Below, piece by piece: positions 35,701 to 45,868 of a stretch of 64,000 nucleotides of DNA. This stretch comes from Brachypodium distachyon (taxonomy: Eukaryota; Streptophyta; Magnoliopsida; Poales; Poaceae). The stretch is from contig NC_016132.3 in assembly GCF_000005505.3 (NCBI RefSeq), positions 49,180,914-49,244,913 on the forward strand, read 5' to 3'. The stretch's first letter is position 1; the number at the start of each line of letters is the position of its first letter. A program made the translations under genes and the position numbers. The notes under the pieces were generated by a model. It did no database searches, was not told the origin of the DNA, and saw nothing but the letters and a program-made list of their open reading frames with translations.

Positions 35701-36862
35701 GCGGCAAGCCAAGACGTACACTGTGATAGACACCAGCATCTACCGCAGGCGTGCGAATGGTGTCAAACTGCGCTGCGTGCCGCAGGAAGAAGGGTGTGCA
35801 CTGTTGGAGGACATACATCGAGGCACATGTTCACACCATGTGGCCTCCCGGGCTCTAGCCGGCAAGGCTTTCCGGCATGGCTTTTACTGGCCCACGGCCC
35901 TTGCCGACGCAGAGCGGCTGGTGAGGACGTGCGAAGCGTGCCAGTTCCACTCAAAGAAGAGCAACCAACCAGCCCTGGCCCTGCATGCCATCCCGTCCTC
36001 ATGGCCGTTCGCGGTCTGGGGACTGGACATCGTCGGCAAGCTACCAAGGGCGGTTGGCGGTTACGAATACTTGTTTGTGGCCGTTGACAAGTTCTCCAAA
36101 TGGGTGGAGGTGGAACCAGTGCGCAAGCTGACCGTCCAGGCGGCCATCAAGTTCTTTAAGGGCATTGTGTGCCGGTTTGGTGTTCCTAACAGCATCATCA
36201 CCGAGAACGGCACGCAATTCACGAGCGCGGCGTTTCACGCCTACTGCGAAGACATGGGTACTAAGCTGCGCTTCACGTTCGTCGCTCACCCGAGGAGCAA
36301 CGGACAGGCGGAGCGAGCCAACGCAGAGGTTCTGCGGGGGCTCAAGACGAGAACCTTTGACAAGCTCAAAGGCCACAGGAAGCACTGGATCGAAGAACTC
36401 CAGCCCGTGCTGTGGTCCATCCGGACCACACCTAGTCGGGCAACGGGCAAAACTCCTTTCGCCCTTGTCTACGGGGCAGAAGCGGTGCTGCCCCTCGAGC
36501 TCAAGTACGGATCTCCCCGAGTACGCGCGTACGGCGACACCAGCCAACACGAGAAAAGGGTCGACGATCTAAACTTCATCGAAGAGCTTTGATGCTGGGC
36601 TGCTGTGCGAGCCGCACATTACCAGCAGGGACTCCGTCGTTATCACGACAGACGAGTCCGTCCCCAGGAGCTCGAGAATGGTGACCTTGTCCTGCGCCAG
36701 ATACAAGGAACAAAGGCCGGGAACAAGTTGACTCCGAAATGTGAGGGCCCCTTCCGGGTAGTGCAGGTGACCAGGCCGGGGGCTGTCCGCCTGGAAACCG
36801 AAGACGGCTTGCCGGTGCCCAATAGCTGGAATATTGAACACTTGCGCAAGTTCTACCCGTGA
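32786..36862 (+). pseudogene. Element B pol: protease, RT, RNase H, integrase (broken)
   Basis: Protease (32786-33586) has the active-site motif VLVDNGAG. An in-frame TAG (33587) leads into RT with VFAWKPSDLPG, MCVDFTDLNRACPKD and FLDAFSGYHQI. The catalytic YxDD block reads YMED. Further in-frame TAG stops lie at 34118, 34343 and 34409. RNase H (about 34780-35480) is split by frameshifts. Integrase is open in 35324-36592, with an H-H-C-C zinc region (CEACQFH) and a DDE core: Asp in GLDIVGK, Glu instead of the second Asp in ITENGTQF, and Glu in GQAERAN. A C-terminal segment (36605-36862) ends pol. Confidence 0.92.
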
Positions 36863-37126
36863 AGCGGCGGAGCCCGACCCTCAGGTGATGCCTCCGATGC
36901 ATACCTCTCGAAGAAGTGTAACCGGGCAGCCCCCGTGTGTAAACCGCTAGTTAATTGTGAATAAAGATAAGTGTTTCACCCCTGAGCTTTGTTTTTGCCT
37001 TGTTCATTCGTGTGTTTTCCCCCTCTTGCCTCCTGCTTTAAGTGCACAAAGGTGTCTTTCCATACTCGGTTGTGAGCAAGGGGCTGCCGTGGCCCCGAAA
37101 CGAAAACCCGTTGCCGGATCGTTCCG

Positions 37127-37205
37127 GCACTGGACATGCCGTTGGCGGGCTTCCCGCAACGTGCATCACTGGACATGCCGTTGGCGGGCTCCCGCAGCCT
37201 GCACC
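37127..37205 (+). repeat. Two-copy tandem repeat in element B
   Basis: Two ~39-bp units, each beginning CACTGGACATGCCGTTGGCG and ending near TGCA, the second slightly diverged. Confidence 0.75.
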
Positions 37206-37821
37206 GCGCAGTCGCTGCGCCCGGGAAAGGAAATGCTCACATCCAAGTTTGGCATCGACCCCTTTGTGCCGGGGGCTGGGAAGCAGGAGAGATTTATCTG
37301 TTTTACCTGTGTTACTTGTTTTCGTAAGTTTCGAAATTTTTTGCAGCACCTCGGATCTGGTAAGAGTCTAACCTGCAGGAAAGGGAGGACTCTTGTACAC
37401 TGTGGTGCCCGTGAGCTGCCCACGGGTCGCACCATAAACCGGCGCCTTGTGGCGAGGGAGGACCGCAACACAAGGGGTTTCCCGCACTCCGAGGCTTTTG
37501 AGTTGACAGCTTGCCGCCACGTGTGCCGCGGTTACCCGATAAGCATGGCGGCGGAAACTGCGCCGCGTTCGAGGGAAAGGCGCCACAGCGCCGCGCGGAT
37601 CCGTTGCGCGCGGTGGCAAGCCACCCTCCCGCGTCTATAAAAGGCGCGCCCCAACTATGGGATGGCTCAGAGCGAAGCCTGGTTCGAGGCCGTGAAGGCA
37701 GGTGGTGCAACGGAGGCTCGGAGGTGGTGCTTCCCGCCGGCGCCTAGCGCCGGCTGGTGCGCGGCCGTCGCGCCCCTACCGCATCACCCCATCGAGCCCA
37801 CCCAGAGGGGCGCCACAGAGC

Positions 37822-38217
37822 CACGATGGTAGTGCATGCCATCGGCGTCCCGCGCTGACAGGTGCACTGCCGTTGTGCCCCTGCTGCGCTTCCTCAAAGG
37901 GGCGGTTCCGGGACGAGGGTCTCCGCAGAGGCACTGTGGTGGTGCATCCCATCAGCGTTCGGCGCCGACGGGGTGCATTGCCACAGTGCCCTTGTCGCCC
38001 CCCTCCGAAGGGCACCTCCGCAAGGAGCAGGGGCTGCCGCGAAGACTCTATGGTAGTGCATGCCATCTGTGCCTTGTGCCGACGGGTGCACTATCATAGA
38101 GACCCGGCCGCATTCCCTTTGAGAGAGCCTTTTTCGGGTGCGGGTCATTGCGAGGACGCTGTGATGGCGCCGGTGCCGGCGTTCGTCCCTCGTTCCGGCC
38201 AATCACCGCGTCCTTGC
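37822..38217 (+). repeat. Array of four diverged hairpin repeats in element B
   Basis: Four units about 105-115 bp apart each contain a long stem-loop: 37822-37877, 37931-37989, 38046-38101 and 38150-38217. Stems 1-3 share TGGTRGTGCATGCC-like left arms and GGTGCAYT-like right arms. Pairing is kept while bases change: the same stem position is A-T, G-C, A-T in units 1, 2 and 3, and another is A-T, A-T, T-A. Stem 2 pairs 20 positions including G-T wobbles. Unit 4 is more diverged but pairs GCGAGGACGC with GCGTCCTTGC. A weaker hairpin follows at 38328-38399. The function is unknown. Confidence 0.75.
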
Positions 38218-39175
38218 CGCGGCCCTCGAGCAGTTTAGCTCCCGGGTAACAAGGGTCGTCGCATCCCTTGGGACGAGTTCCCTAGAGAAAACCCAGGTCT
38301 CCCCAGTTGCGGGGGCTGTCGCTGGAAGGCTATATATTCCTCGTAACCCGTGCCCGCCGTTCGGGGTGTAGCGAAGCCGGTGCCGAGGACGTTATAGCCG
38401 TCTCGCGGCTGCTCCCGGAGCGGAGTCCTCCTAAGCCAGGGTTCGTCCCTGAAGGCCAGGGTCCGCCCCTGAGGGCGAGGGTTGCCGCGTGAGCGTGGTG
38501 GTAGCATTGCCGGCGGCGATCCTGCCCCCGCGTTCCTGCCGCATCCCTCCGAGATCGTTTCCCTTGAACAGGTACCCCAGATGGTTTCCTACCGAGGCAG
38601 TGCCCCGTCTGCACTCTACCGAAGAGCATCACGAAACATTGGACCGAACGGAAAAGCTAAGTATCTGAACATGAACGCTGAATTTGCTAAGAGCCGAACG
38701 AAACTGAGCACTGCCCCGCTGGGTGCGGCCCCGGATCCCGCGCGTAGCCGGAGTGTTAAAAGGGATGCTTGCGGGGGGAGTGCGCTCCCCGTGTGGCTCC
38801 CGGGTCCGCCCCGGGAGGACACGGCTTGGAGTGGTTACCCCGCAAGCGGACTGGCTCCCCGCTACCGCTTGGCCCTAGGTCGGCACTGCGGGTCCGTCCC
38901 AGGTCCCTGGTCTGGTCAAGGGTGAGGCGTTCGTGAGTCCCCCCGCAACACAAGGCAAGACACGCAAAGGCTAAGGGAACCATCCCGCGAGGCGGCCTCG
39001 GGAATAAAGGACAAAAATTGAGCAAACTAACAAGCTTGATTGACTAGGTGTCGAGTGGTTCATTGGACTGATCAAAAGGTCATTGTCCAAACGGCGCTAA
39101 GCGCCATACTTGCAGGAAAAGCGAACAAGAAGAAGATACAGTGGAAGCAACGAGTATAACTGGGGGCTGCGGCAA

Positions 39176-42100
39176 CTAGCTGTCGCCGTCTTCGGCCGAG
39201 GGATCGACGGGGGGTTCAGGCTCCGGCTTCATCTGCATCCGCTCGATGACCTCGTCGACGAACTCGCGCACTGCTTGGGTGTGCGTGGGCTCATCCTCGC
39301 TGTCGGACCAAGCATCCAGCAAAGACTCGAAGGGGAACTCTGGGTCCCGGAGATGGATTCGCGGGAGGATTGTCCCGGCAACCTCCCGGGCGCAGTTGGC
39401 GACTTCGTTGGCGCCATACTTGGCGATCCAGACATCGAGGGCCCCGAGCTTCCCCAACAAATCGGAGAAGAAGGGGATCAGCGTCGTGACGTCCGTGCCG
39501 TCCACCTCCGCCGACTGCAGCTCGAACTTGGGCAGCAGGTTGCGCAGCGACTCGGCGATTTTCGCCAGCTTCTCCGTCTCAAGCTGCCGCTGCCCGATCA
39601 GCGTGCCGTGACGGAGTCGGGCGTCTTGCGCGGCCTTTTTTGGCCTTGCTGACGCGGCCCTCCAGCTTCGCAAGCTGTAAGGCCTGGGTCGCGTTAGCCT
39701 CGCGGGCCTTGGCGCGCTCTTCCCGGACGGCGGACAACTCGTCCTCAAGCCCGGCCGCTTTGCCTTTGACCGAGTTGAGCTCGGCCTCGTGCTGAGTCAC
39801 CGCTCTCGCCGCGTCCTCGGCGGCCATGACTTGCACCTCCAGCAGGACGCGGAGGCCTTCGATTTCGCCGATGTAGTTGGCGATCAGCTCGCTCTTTTCG
39901 TCCAGCCGCGCCTGGGCCGTCGCGAGCACCTCGGCATGCTCCTTCCGGGACACTTCTAGAGTTGCCACCATTGCGTCGAGCCTTCCTTGGAGCTCCGTGC
40001 GCTGGACCTCCAGTTGCCGACGGAGCTCGGTCTTCGGGACTACCGGCTCCCGAGCAGCCTCCAGGGCTTGCCGGGCCAGCCGCGCCTCCTCTTCGGCGAG
40101 GCGTGCCTCCTCGCGCAGCCGGGAGAGTTCGTGCCGCTCTCTCTCGACAGCCTCCCGCACCTCGCCGAGTTGATTCTTGGCGGCGGTGTGGCGCTCCCTC
40201 ACCTCGTTATAGGAGGTGACGAAGGCGAACTGCTGGTCCCGGACGGCGTCCAGAAACCGGTGCCCCCGCTCGGATCCCAGGTAAGAGGATTCCAAGCGAC
40301 CCCGGCGAGGGTGCCGAGGTGGTGCCGGGGAGAGCCCCTAAGGATGATGAAGCCCCAGCTGCCGAAGTGGAGCTGGGCGCGGGGTCGCCAACTTGCTCCC
40401 GGGGGTCTTGCCGTCCTTTCCCGACAACTTCCCCCGCGCCTAGGCTCCGGGGCACCGGGGTTGGAGAGGCCTGCCTGCTTCCGGCGGGGGTCGTCCCCTG
40501 TTGGACGACGGGTGAGCCCGAGCCGGCCACGTCCGCGGCTTCGGGCGCGTTGCCGGGTGCCGCGGCGGCGGCGGTGCTCTCGACTGCTGCCGCTGTGTCC
40601 GTCGCAGCGGGGCCGGACGTGGGAGCCGTTTCCGACTCCCCCTCCGCCCCCGCGGTCCCGACGACCGAGTCAGGGTCGACCACGGCCGCGCCTGTTCCGG
40701 GCGCGGGCGCACTTGTGCCTGCAACCGTGGAAAAGCATGAGGGTCGTAGATGGTTGGTGCTATCGAAGGCGAACAAGGGCGACCGGGGCGGTTACCTTGT
40801 GCGGACGTCGGGCTTGCCGGTGCAGCCTCCCCTACCTCGCCTGTGCCAACGGGAGCATCCAAGGGTCTTGCCGCGGGCGAGCTGCCGCTTGCTGCAGAAA
40901 GAGAAGGTATGTTCGTGAATTTGGCTAACAGGAATTGCAGTCGCAGAGAATCAACGAAGACATACCCGGTGCCGGCTCTGTCTCTGCTGGGGCTGGGTCG
41001 CCAAGGGACGCGCCCGCGCCGACGCTGGCCCCCGAGGCAGCGGGATTGGTGGCGCCGCCAGCGTCAGCGCGCGTCCACTTGCTTGGCGAGCCGAGCGGGG
41101 AATCGCTCCTCACCCTCTTGCTGGCGCCCGCTGACGAGGAGGACTTTGGAGGGTTGCGCCGGAGCGCGAAGCCCCGGAAGACCCCCCGGGCGGGCGGCGC
41201 CGTGGGCGCCCGCGGTGTCGCCGTGACCCGGAGAGTCCCGGGAGTCGATGGCGATGCCGCTGCGACGCCGGGCGCCAAGCTCGCGGAGGCCCCCACTACC
41301 GGAGCGAAGGCCGTCGTCGGCGCACCGGAGACCCCCGCAGGTGCTGGAGTTGCCGGGGTACCGGCGGGCACCCCGGGACCAGTTCCCGCTGCGGAGTTGG
41401 TGGCCGCCGCCGAGGCACTCACGGCCCCTGTTGCCGCGGATGCCGTCGCGGTACCAACGGGCACCCCAGGAGCGGCGGCCGCCGCCAGGTTGGTGGCCCC
41501 TGCCGGGGCGGACGTCGCTGTTGACGAAGTGGCTGCGGCCACTGCGAACGCCCTTGACCTTCTCACGATCAGGGGCGTGCTGTTGCTGCTTTCCTCGTCG
41601 TCCTCCATGGCGACGACTTCCGGGGGCGCGGCCACCTGGCCCGCATCGTCGTCCAGCGACCGGAGGGAGGGCCAGCTGGGCTTGGACCCGCCCTCGCTCT
41701 CCTCAAGCACCTGCTTCCCGCGGGGTGCTTGCGGGGTAGCGTGCGGGACGCGGGTGGGGGTGTCGTCCATCAGCCCCAACTCGTTGCAGGGCGGGAAGGC
41801 GCCGACGATGTCGCTGAGCGCCTTGACACCGGCATGGAGAGCGGAGACCCCCGGCGGGAACTCCGTCGACTGGAAGACCTCGCCGGAGACCTCCCTCACC
41901 CACGTCCTGAGGGACTCCAAGTCCATGCCGTCCGCCTGGAGGCGTGTCCTGTCCTCGGAGCCCGTTTACATCCACGCGGGCCGGGAACGCAGCTGCAGCG
42001 GGGCTATGTGCCGATGGACGAAGGTGCGCGCCACGTCGACATCTGTGAGCCCCGCTAGCCGCAGCGCCTTGATCTTCTCCACGATGGGGACGAGGTCGGC

Positions 42101-42777
42101 GTCCTTGTGGTACCTATCCTGCCAGCCGATCTGGGGCACCGGCAGCTCCGTCGGCGGCTGGATGAACTCCTGGGGGTCCTCTACTCGGACCCAGCACCAG
42201 TCGCCCCGCCACTCTTTTTTGATCTTCATCCCCGACCGGACGATGAACTCCGACTTCATCTGGTCGCGGGCGCGGAAAACCACCCCCGACGACATCGCCT
42301 TCGCGTTGTCGATGCGCGGGTAAAAGTAATGGCGGAAGAGCCCCACCGACGGCATCACCCCCACGAACGCCTCGCAGAGGAACTGAAAGGTGGCGAGGAG
42401 GAAGAGCGAGGTCGGGTGGAGCTACGCCACCCGCAACTGATAAGACTCCATCAGCGCGTGGACGAACAGAGAGAAGGGCTGCACCATGCCGCAGAGGAGG
42501 AAGCACGTGAACACCCGAAAGTCGTTATCCTGGTGTTCGACACCCGCCGGGAAGATCCGCGTCTCCCCGTGCTCGTTGAAGTTGGAGGCGACGGCGTCCG
42601 GAGCTTCCCCAACGCCTCGCCGTTGTAGCCGAGGCAGAAGAAGGCTACTTTTGCGCGCATCTCCCGCCTCTTCTGGTCCTTGGCGGCGGCCGCTTTGAGT
42701 GTCGCCTCGGTCTTGTTGGTCGCGGGCTTCTTCGAAGACTGGACCTCCTTCCCCTTCCTGGTGGTGGGGGGCGCCAT
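39176..42777 (-). pseudogene. Antisense gene of element B (PF04195-like N terminus, coiled-coil C terminus)
   Basis: Read on the minus strand from the Met at about 42777 (MAPPTTRKGKEVQ). The N-terminal part (42600-41970) has FTCFLLCGMVQPFSLFVHAL, LCEAFVGVMPSVGLFRHYF and WRGDWCWV, like the plant 'putative gypsy type transposon' domain (PF04195). A long Ala/Thr/Pro-rich linker follows (41926-40290), then a coiled coil rich in Glu/Arg/Leu (40290-39660) and an acidic tail to the stop at 39176. Two probable small introns, 40892-40965 and 40719-40795, have GT/AG ends and keep the frame. A TAG at about 42425, a frameshift near 42600, one near 40300 and one at the A-run near 39640 disable this copy. 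Antisense ORFs downstream of pol are known in some plant Gypsy lineages; their role is not settled. Confidence 0.75.
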
Positions 42778-42959
42778 GGGGAGCGAGGGCGGAAACTGGC
42801 AGGAGCGCAGGGATGCGAGATGCGGAAGATGATGGAGGCGAAAGGGCAAAGTGTTGCTCCCCTGTTGGCAACGGTGGAAGATTTATGACGCCCGGTCGTT
42901 TGGTAACGGCCGGTTCCGTACCCTACGGGTGCGCGGGGATAACTCCTAATCACTGGGAG

Positions 42960-43181
42960 TAATGCGCGGAGTGGCCTTAACTACCCTATTTAGGGGGGGA
43001 GTTAGGGCGGAAATCTCGCGCCCACTACTCTGCTTTTGGCGGCGCCGTACACGGGGCAGCGAAGGGACGCGGGGCCGCAACTGATCGGGGGCCCACGCGT
43101 CGGTTAAGGGCGTAGCCCGGCAACCGACTAGGAAGAGACCCTTCCAGGAACAGGTGATGCCGGCCCACGCCCGGGGGCTAC
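42960..43181 (+). other. 3' untranslated region and polypurine tract of element B
   Basis: Noncoding GC-rich sequence ending in CCCGGGGGCTAC immediately before the 3' LTR, the usual place for the plus-strand primer tract. Confidence 0.65.
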
Positions 43182-44171
43182 TGTCGCACCAGTGGCACCC
43201 GGGGTACTACTGCTGCGCGACGCGTGGGCCCCTCCCCCGGGTTCCCGGGAACGTCTCATCCCGGGGAGCGCCGACGAGCTTCCCGGCAAGCTACCAGCCC
43301 GAAAGGGGCTAGCGGGGCTTCTGGGAATATTCCCGCTTAGGCACCTCCCCGGAAGCTGCTACCGGGGAGGAGGTTCCCGGGTGCGCTGGGCCCGGGTGCT
43401 TCCCGGGCCGACTTGCGGGGACTGGGGGTTCCCGGACGCGTGCCCCCGCCTCGGGTCGTGGGGCCCACTAGACAGCGCCGCACGGGCGCGTGCCGGGCGC
43501 GGAACGCGCGGTCCCACCAAGGCAAGGAGTAAGGCGCGCGGCTCAGTAAACGAGCCGACCGACGGGTAGTTACCCGTCCGATCCAAGGAACAGTGGTTGT
43601 CCTATCCTACCCTAGGGTCTTAGGCCCCTAGCAGCGGAGGTGGCACCCATGCATGCCACCAGCTCACCGGGGAGAGTTGCGTGCCTCCCCGTTGGACACT
43701 TGTAGCCCATGCACCGTGGCACATGTGGCAGCCCCTTGTGTATAAAAGGAGAACACATGCCAACGGTCAAGGGGGTTAGAGGGTTGACGGGTCAGACAGT
43801 TGGGAGGATAGTGAGTTGATCAGTTGGTTCCGGTAGACAGCAAGCAGAGAATAGCAAGGAGTACTTAGACACTGAGAGGAAGCCCGGGAACTGGCCCGGC
43901 GAGAACTTGTAAATGGTTGATCCGCAATCAATATCAGTTCAGACAGGCAGGACGTAGGGTTTTACACCTCCGGGTGGCCCGAACCTGGGTAAAAAACGGG
44001 TGTGCATTTGTTCTGGTACTAGCGCGCCCTCTTGGCACTTGGTCTCACCGGCCCCATAGGGCCTCATCAACCGCGCCAGCGATAACCGGGTCTCCGCCCC
44101 AGACGCCCCTACCGAACCTAAAAGGGGGACGTGGCTGCACGCCCCCGGTGTCGGAGCACCGAGCGACGACA
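43182..44171 (+). repeat. 3' LTR of element B
   Basis: 990 bp, near-identical to the 5' LTR, with a TATAAAAGGAG block near 43741. It ends GCGACGACA just before the TSD CAAAA. Confidence 0.95.
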
Positions 44172-45868
44172 CAAAAGAATGCATGCTATGATGCGATGCA
44201 AATATGTGACATGATTGGGTTTATTTTATTCGGGTGATCTACTGATTGTAAGCATAAGTAATTAAAACAAATGCATTAGGGTTTTAAATAAAAAGGCAAA
44301 GGCCAGGGTTTAAACCCTAAAATAAGGTTTTACTTGCATCTGCAAAGAAATTTAATTCAAAATATTTATTTCTCTGTCCTAATGGACAGAGGATAATAAA
44401 ATAAAATTTTGGGGATTGGTTTCATTCAAAAAGGACTTCTAAATAATTAGTTATGATTTAAATGGTATTAAACCTTATCATTAAATTTGGCCAAACAGAT
44501 TAAAAGATATGATCATTTGAAGTTACAGGAGCTTTTCTGCAAAAGTGCCATTTAATTATTCCGGAGGATTAAAATTAGATTTTCATTTTATAAAATAGGT
44601 GCCACGTGTCACGTTCTAATACGTGCGTACCGGTTTGATTAAGTTAAAACCCGGGATCTAATCTGAGCCATTGATCAAGGATCGGACGGACGAGGGGAGG
44701 TCGGGCTCACCTAGGGTTCCGGCGAGCGGCTCCGGCGGCGGCGCGGGGTGCTCCGGTGAGGCTAGCGGCGCAGGGATGGCCGGGGACGACACGGCGTGGC
44801 ACGCCGGAGACGGGGACGGGGTCGGCGCTCCTCGAGGTTGACGGGGTGCTCGGCTAGGACGAGAGCAAGGCGGTGGCACGGGCGGCGGACTCAGGCGAGC
44901 TTCGGGTGACGACGGGGGCGGCGCTACGATGCACCAAACGACAAAGTGAGCGCGTCAAAACATGCGCAAGCGCGAGGGGCTCCGGAAATTTGAAACCGCG
45001 GGCGGAATGGCTCACTGGCGAGGTCGGGCGCGGCACGAGAACGGCGGCGGCGGCGGAGCTCTTCGGCGAAGAATCGGGGCGGCATGGGCGCGTAATCGAG
45101 GCAACGAGAAGAGGGAAAAAGAAGAGGAGGGGCGGGGCTTTAAAGGGACGCGGGCGACGAATTTTGGGAAAGCCGGAATCGACGGGGCGGGCGTCACGGC
45201 GGCGACGGCGACGGCGCGGCGCGGCGCGGGTCGGCAGCGGAGATAGCGGGAGCTTTCTCCGCGAGGACGAAGCCCCTGACTGGTGGGTCCCACCTGTCAG
45301 CGGATGCGGGCGCGGACGCTGGGCGCTGCTGGGCTGGGCTGCGCGCGCGTGCGTGAGGAATGGGCCGGTTCGTCCCAAAGTGGCCGGGCCGGTCCGTTTC
45401 TCCCCTTTTTTTTTTTTTTCCTTTTAGCCTTTTATTTTTTGTTTTTCTCATTTCTTTGATAACTCCAAATTGGTCCAAATAAATTCCAGAAAATTTATAA
45501 AATCATGTTCTATCATGATACAATTTTTGGGAGTAGTTTCCCCTCAAAATAAAATACACAAAAATACATTTGCCCTATAAATGCCTTTAGGGCTATTTAA
45601 CTATTTAAATAAAATAGTTTTTCAACTCCAAATAATTATCCAAAAATTATGGGATAGCTCATTTATGCAATAAACCCCTTTTATATGTAAACCCTATTGG
45701 TTTGAAGATCCAAAGCTCAAATGAGTGAAAACCCTAGGGTTTAAATTGAAACAAAATCTTTTAAAGCCTTTTGATATTCAAATTTGAATTCAAATATGCA
45801 ATTGTGGCATAATGCTCATGGATGCATTGCACATGTAAAAGTTTGAAATTTTGGGATGTTACAGTACC

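Larger units (their letters stand above)
36863..39170 (+). other. Element B tail between pol and the antisense gene
   Basis: About 2.3 kb, GC-rich, without conserved protein. It holds a two-copy ~39-bp tandem repeat (37127-37205) and the hairpin array (37822-38399). ORFs here are on both strands and show no domain. Confidence 0.7.
29875..44171 (+). mobile_element. Gypsy LTR retrotransposon B (14.3 kb) with antisense gene
   Basis: It has direct LTRs 29875-30862 and 43182-44171 and a perfect TSD CAAAA (29870-29874 and 44172-44176). A putative primer-binding site follows the left LTR, and a purine-rich tract (CCCGGGGGCTAC) ends at 43181. The order is gag, protease, RT, RNase H, integrase (Gypsy order), then a 6.3-kb tail with repeats, hairpins and a minus-strand gene. 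The LTRs differ by about 20 substitutions and one small indel by eye (~2%), so the insertion is fairly recent and is the youngest dated layer of the nest. Confidence 0.96.
28307..45863 (-). mobile_element. TG...CA element C, unclassified LTR-type, interrupted by B
   Basis: The left part is 28307-29869 and the right part 44172-45863, about 3.26 kb without B. On the minus strand it reads TGTAACATCCCAAAATTT ... GGTCGCTTCA. The 5-bp flanks GTATC (28302-28306) and GTACC (45864-45868) form a TSD with one mismatch. Removing C restores an open reading frame of element A across the protease active-site motif, which confirms both ends. No gag or pol was found. A GC-rich stretch at 44.7-45.4 kb and AT-rich flanks resemble a long LTR or a large non-autonomous derivative. 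Confidence 0.75.

Noticed and set aside
40935..42323. 462-residue plus-strand frame
   Set aside because: Ala/Gly/Val-rich shadow of the antisense gene; the minus strand carries the conserved motifs, splice sites and coiled coil.
44854..45427. Arg/Gly-rich ORFs on both strands
   Set aside because: GC-rich block of element C with no domain; probably LTR or leader sequence.
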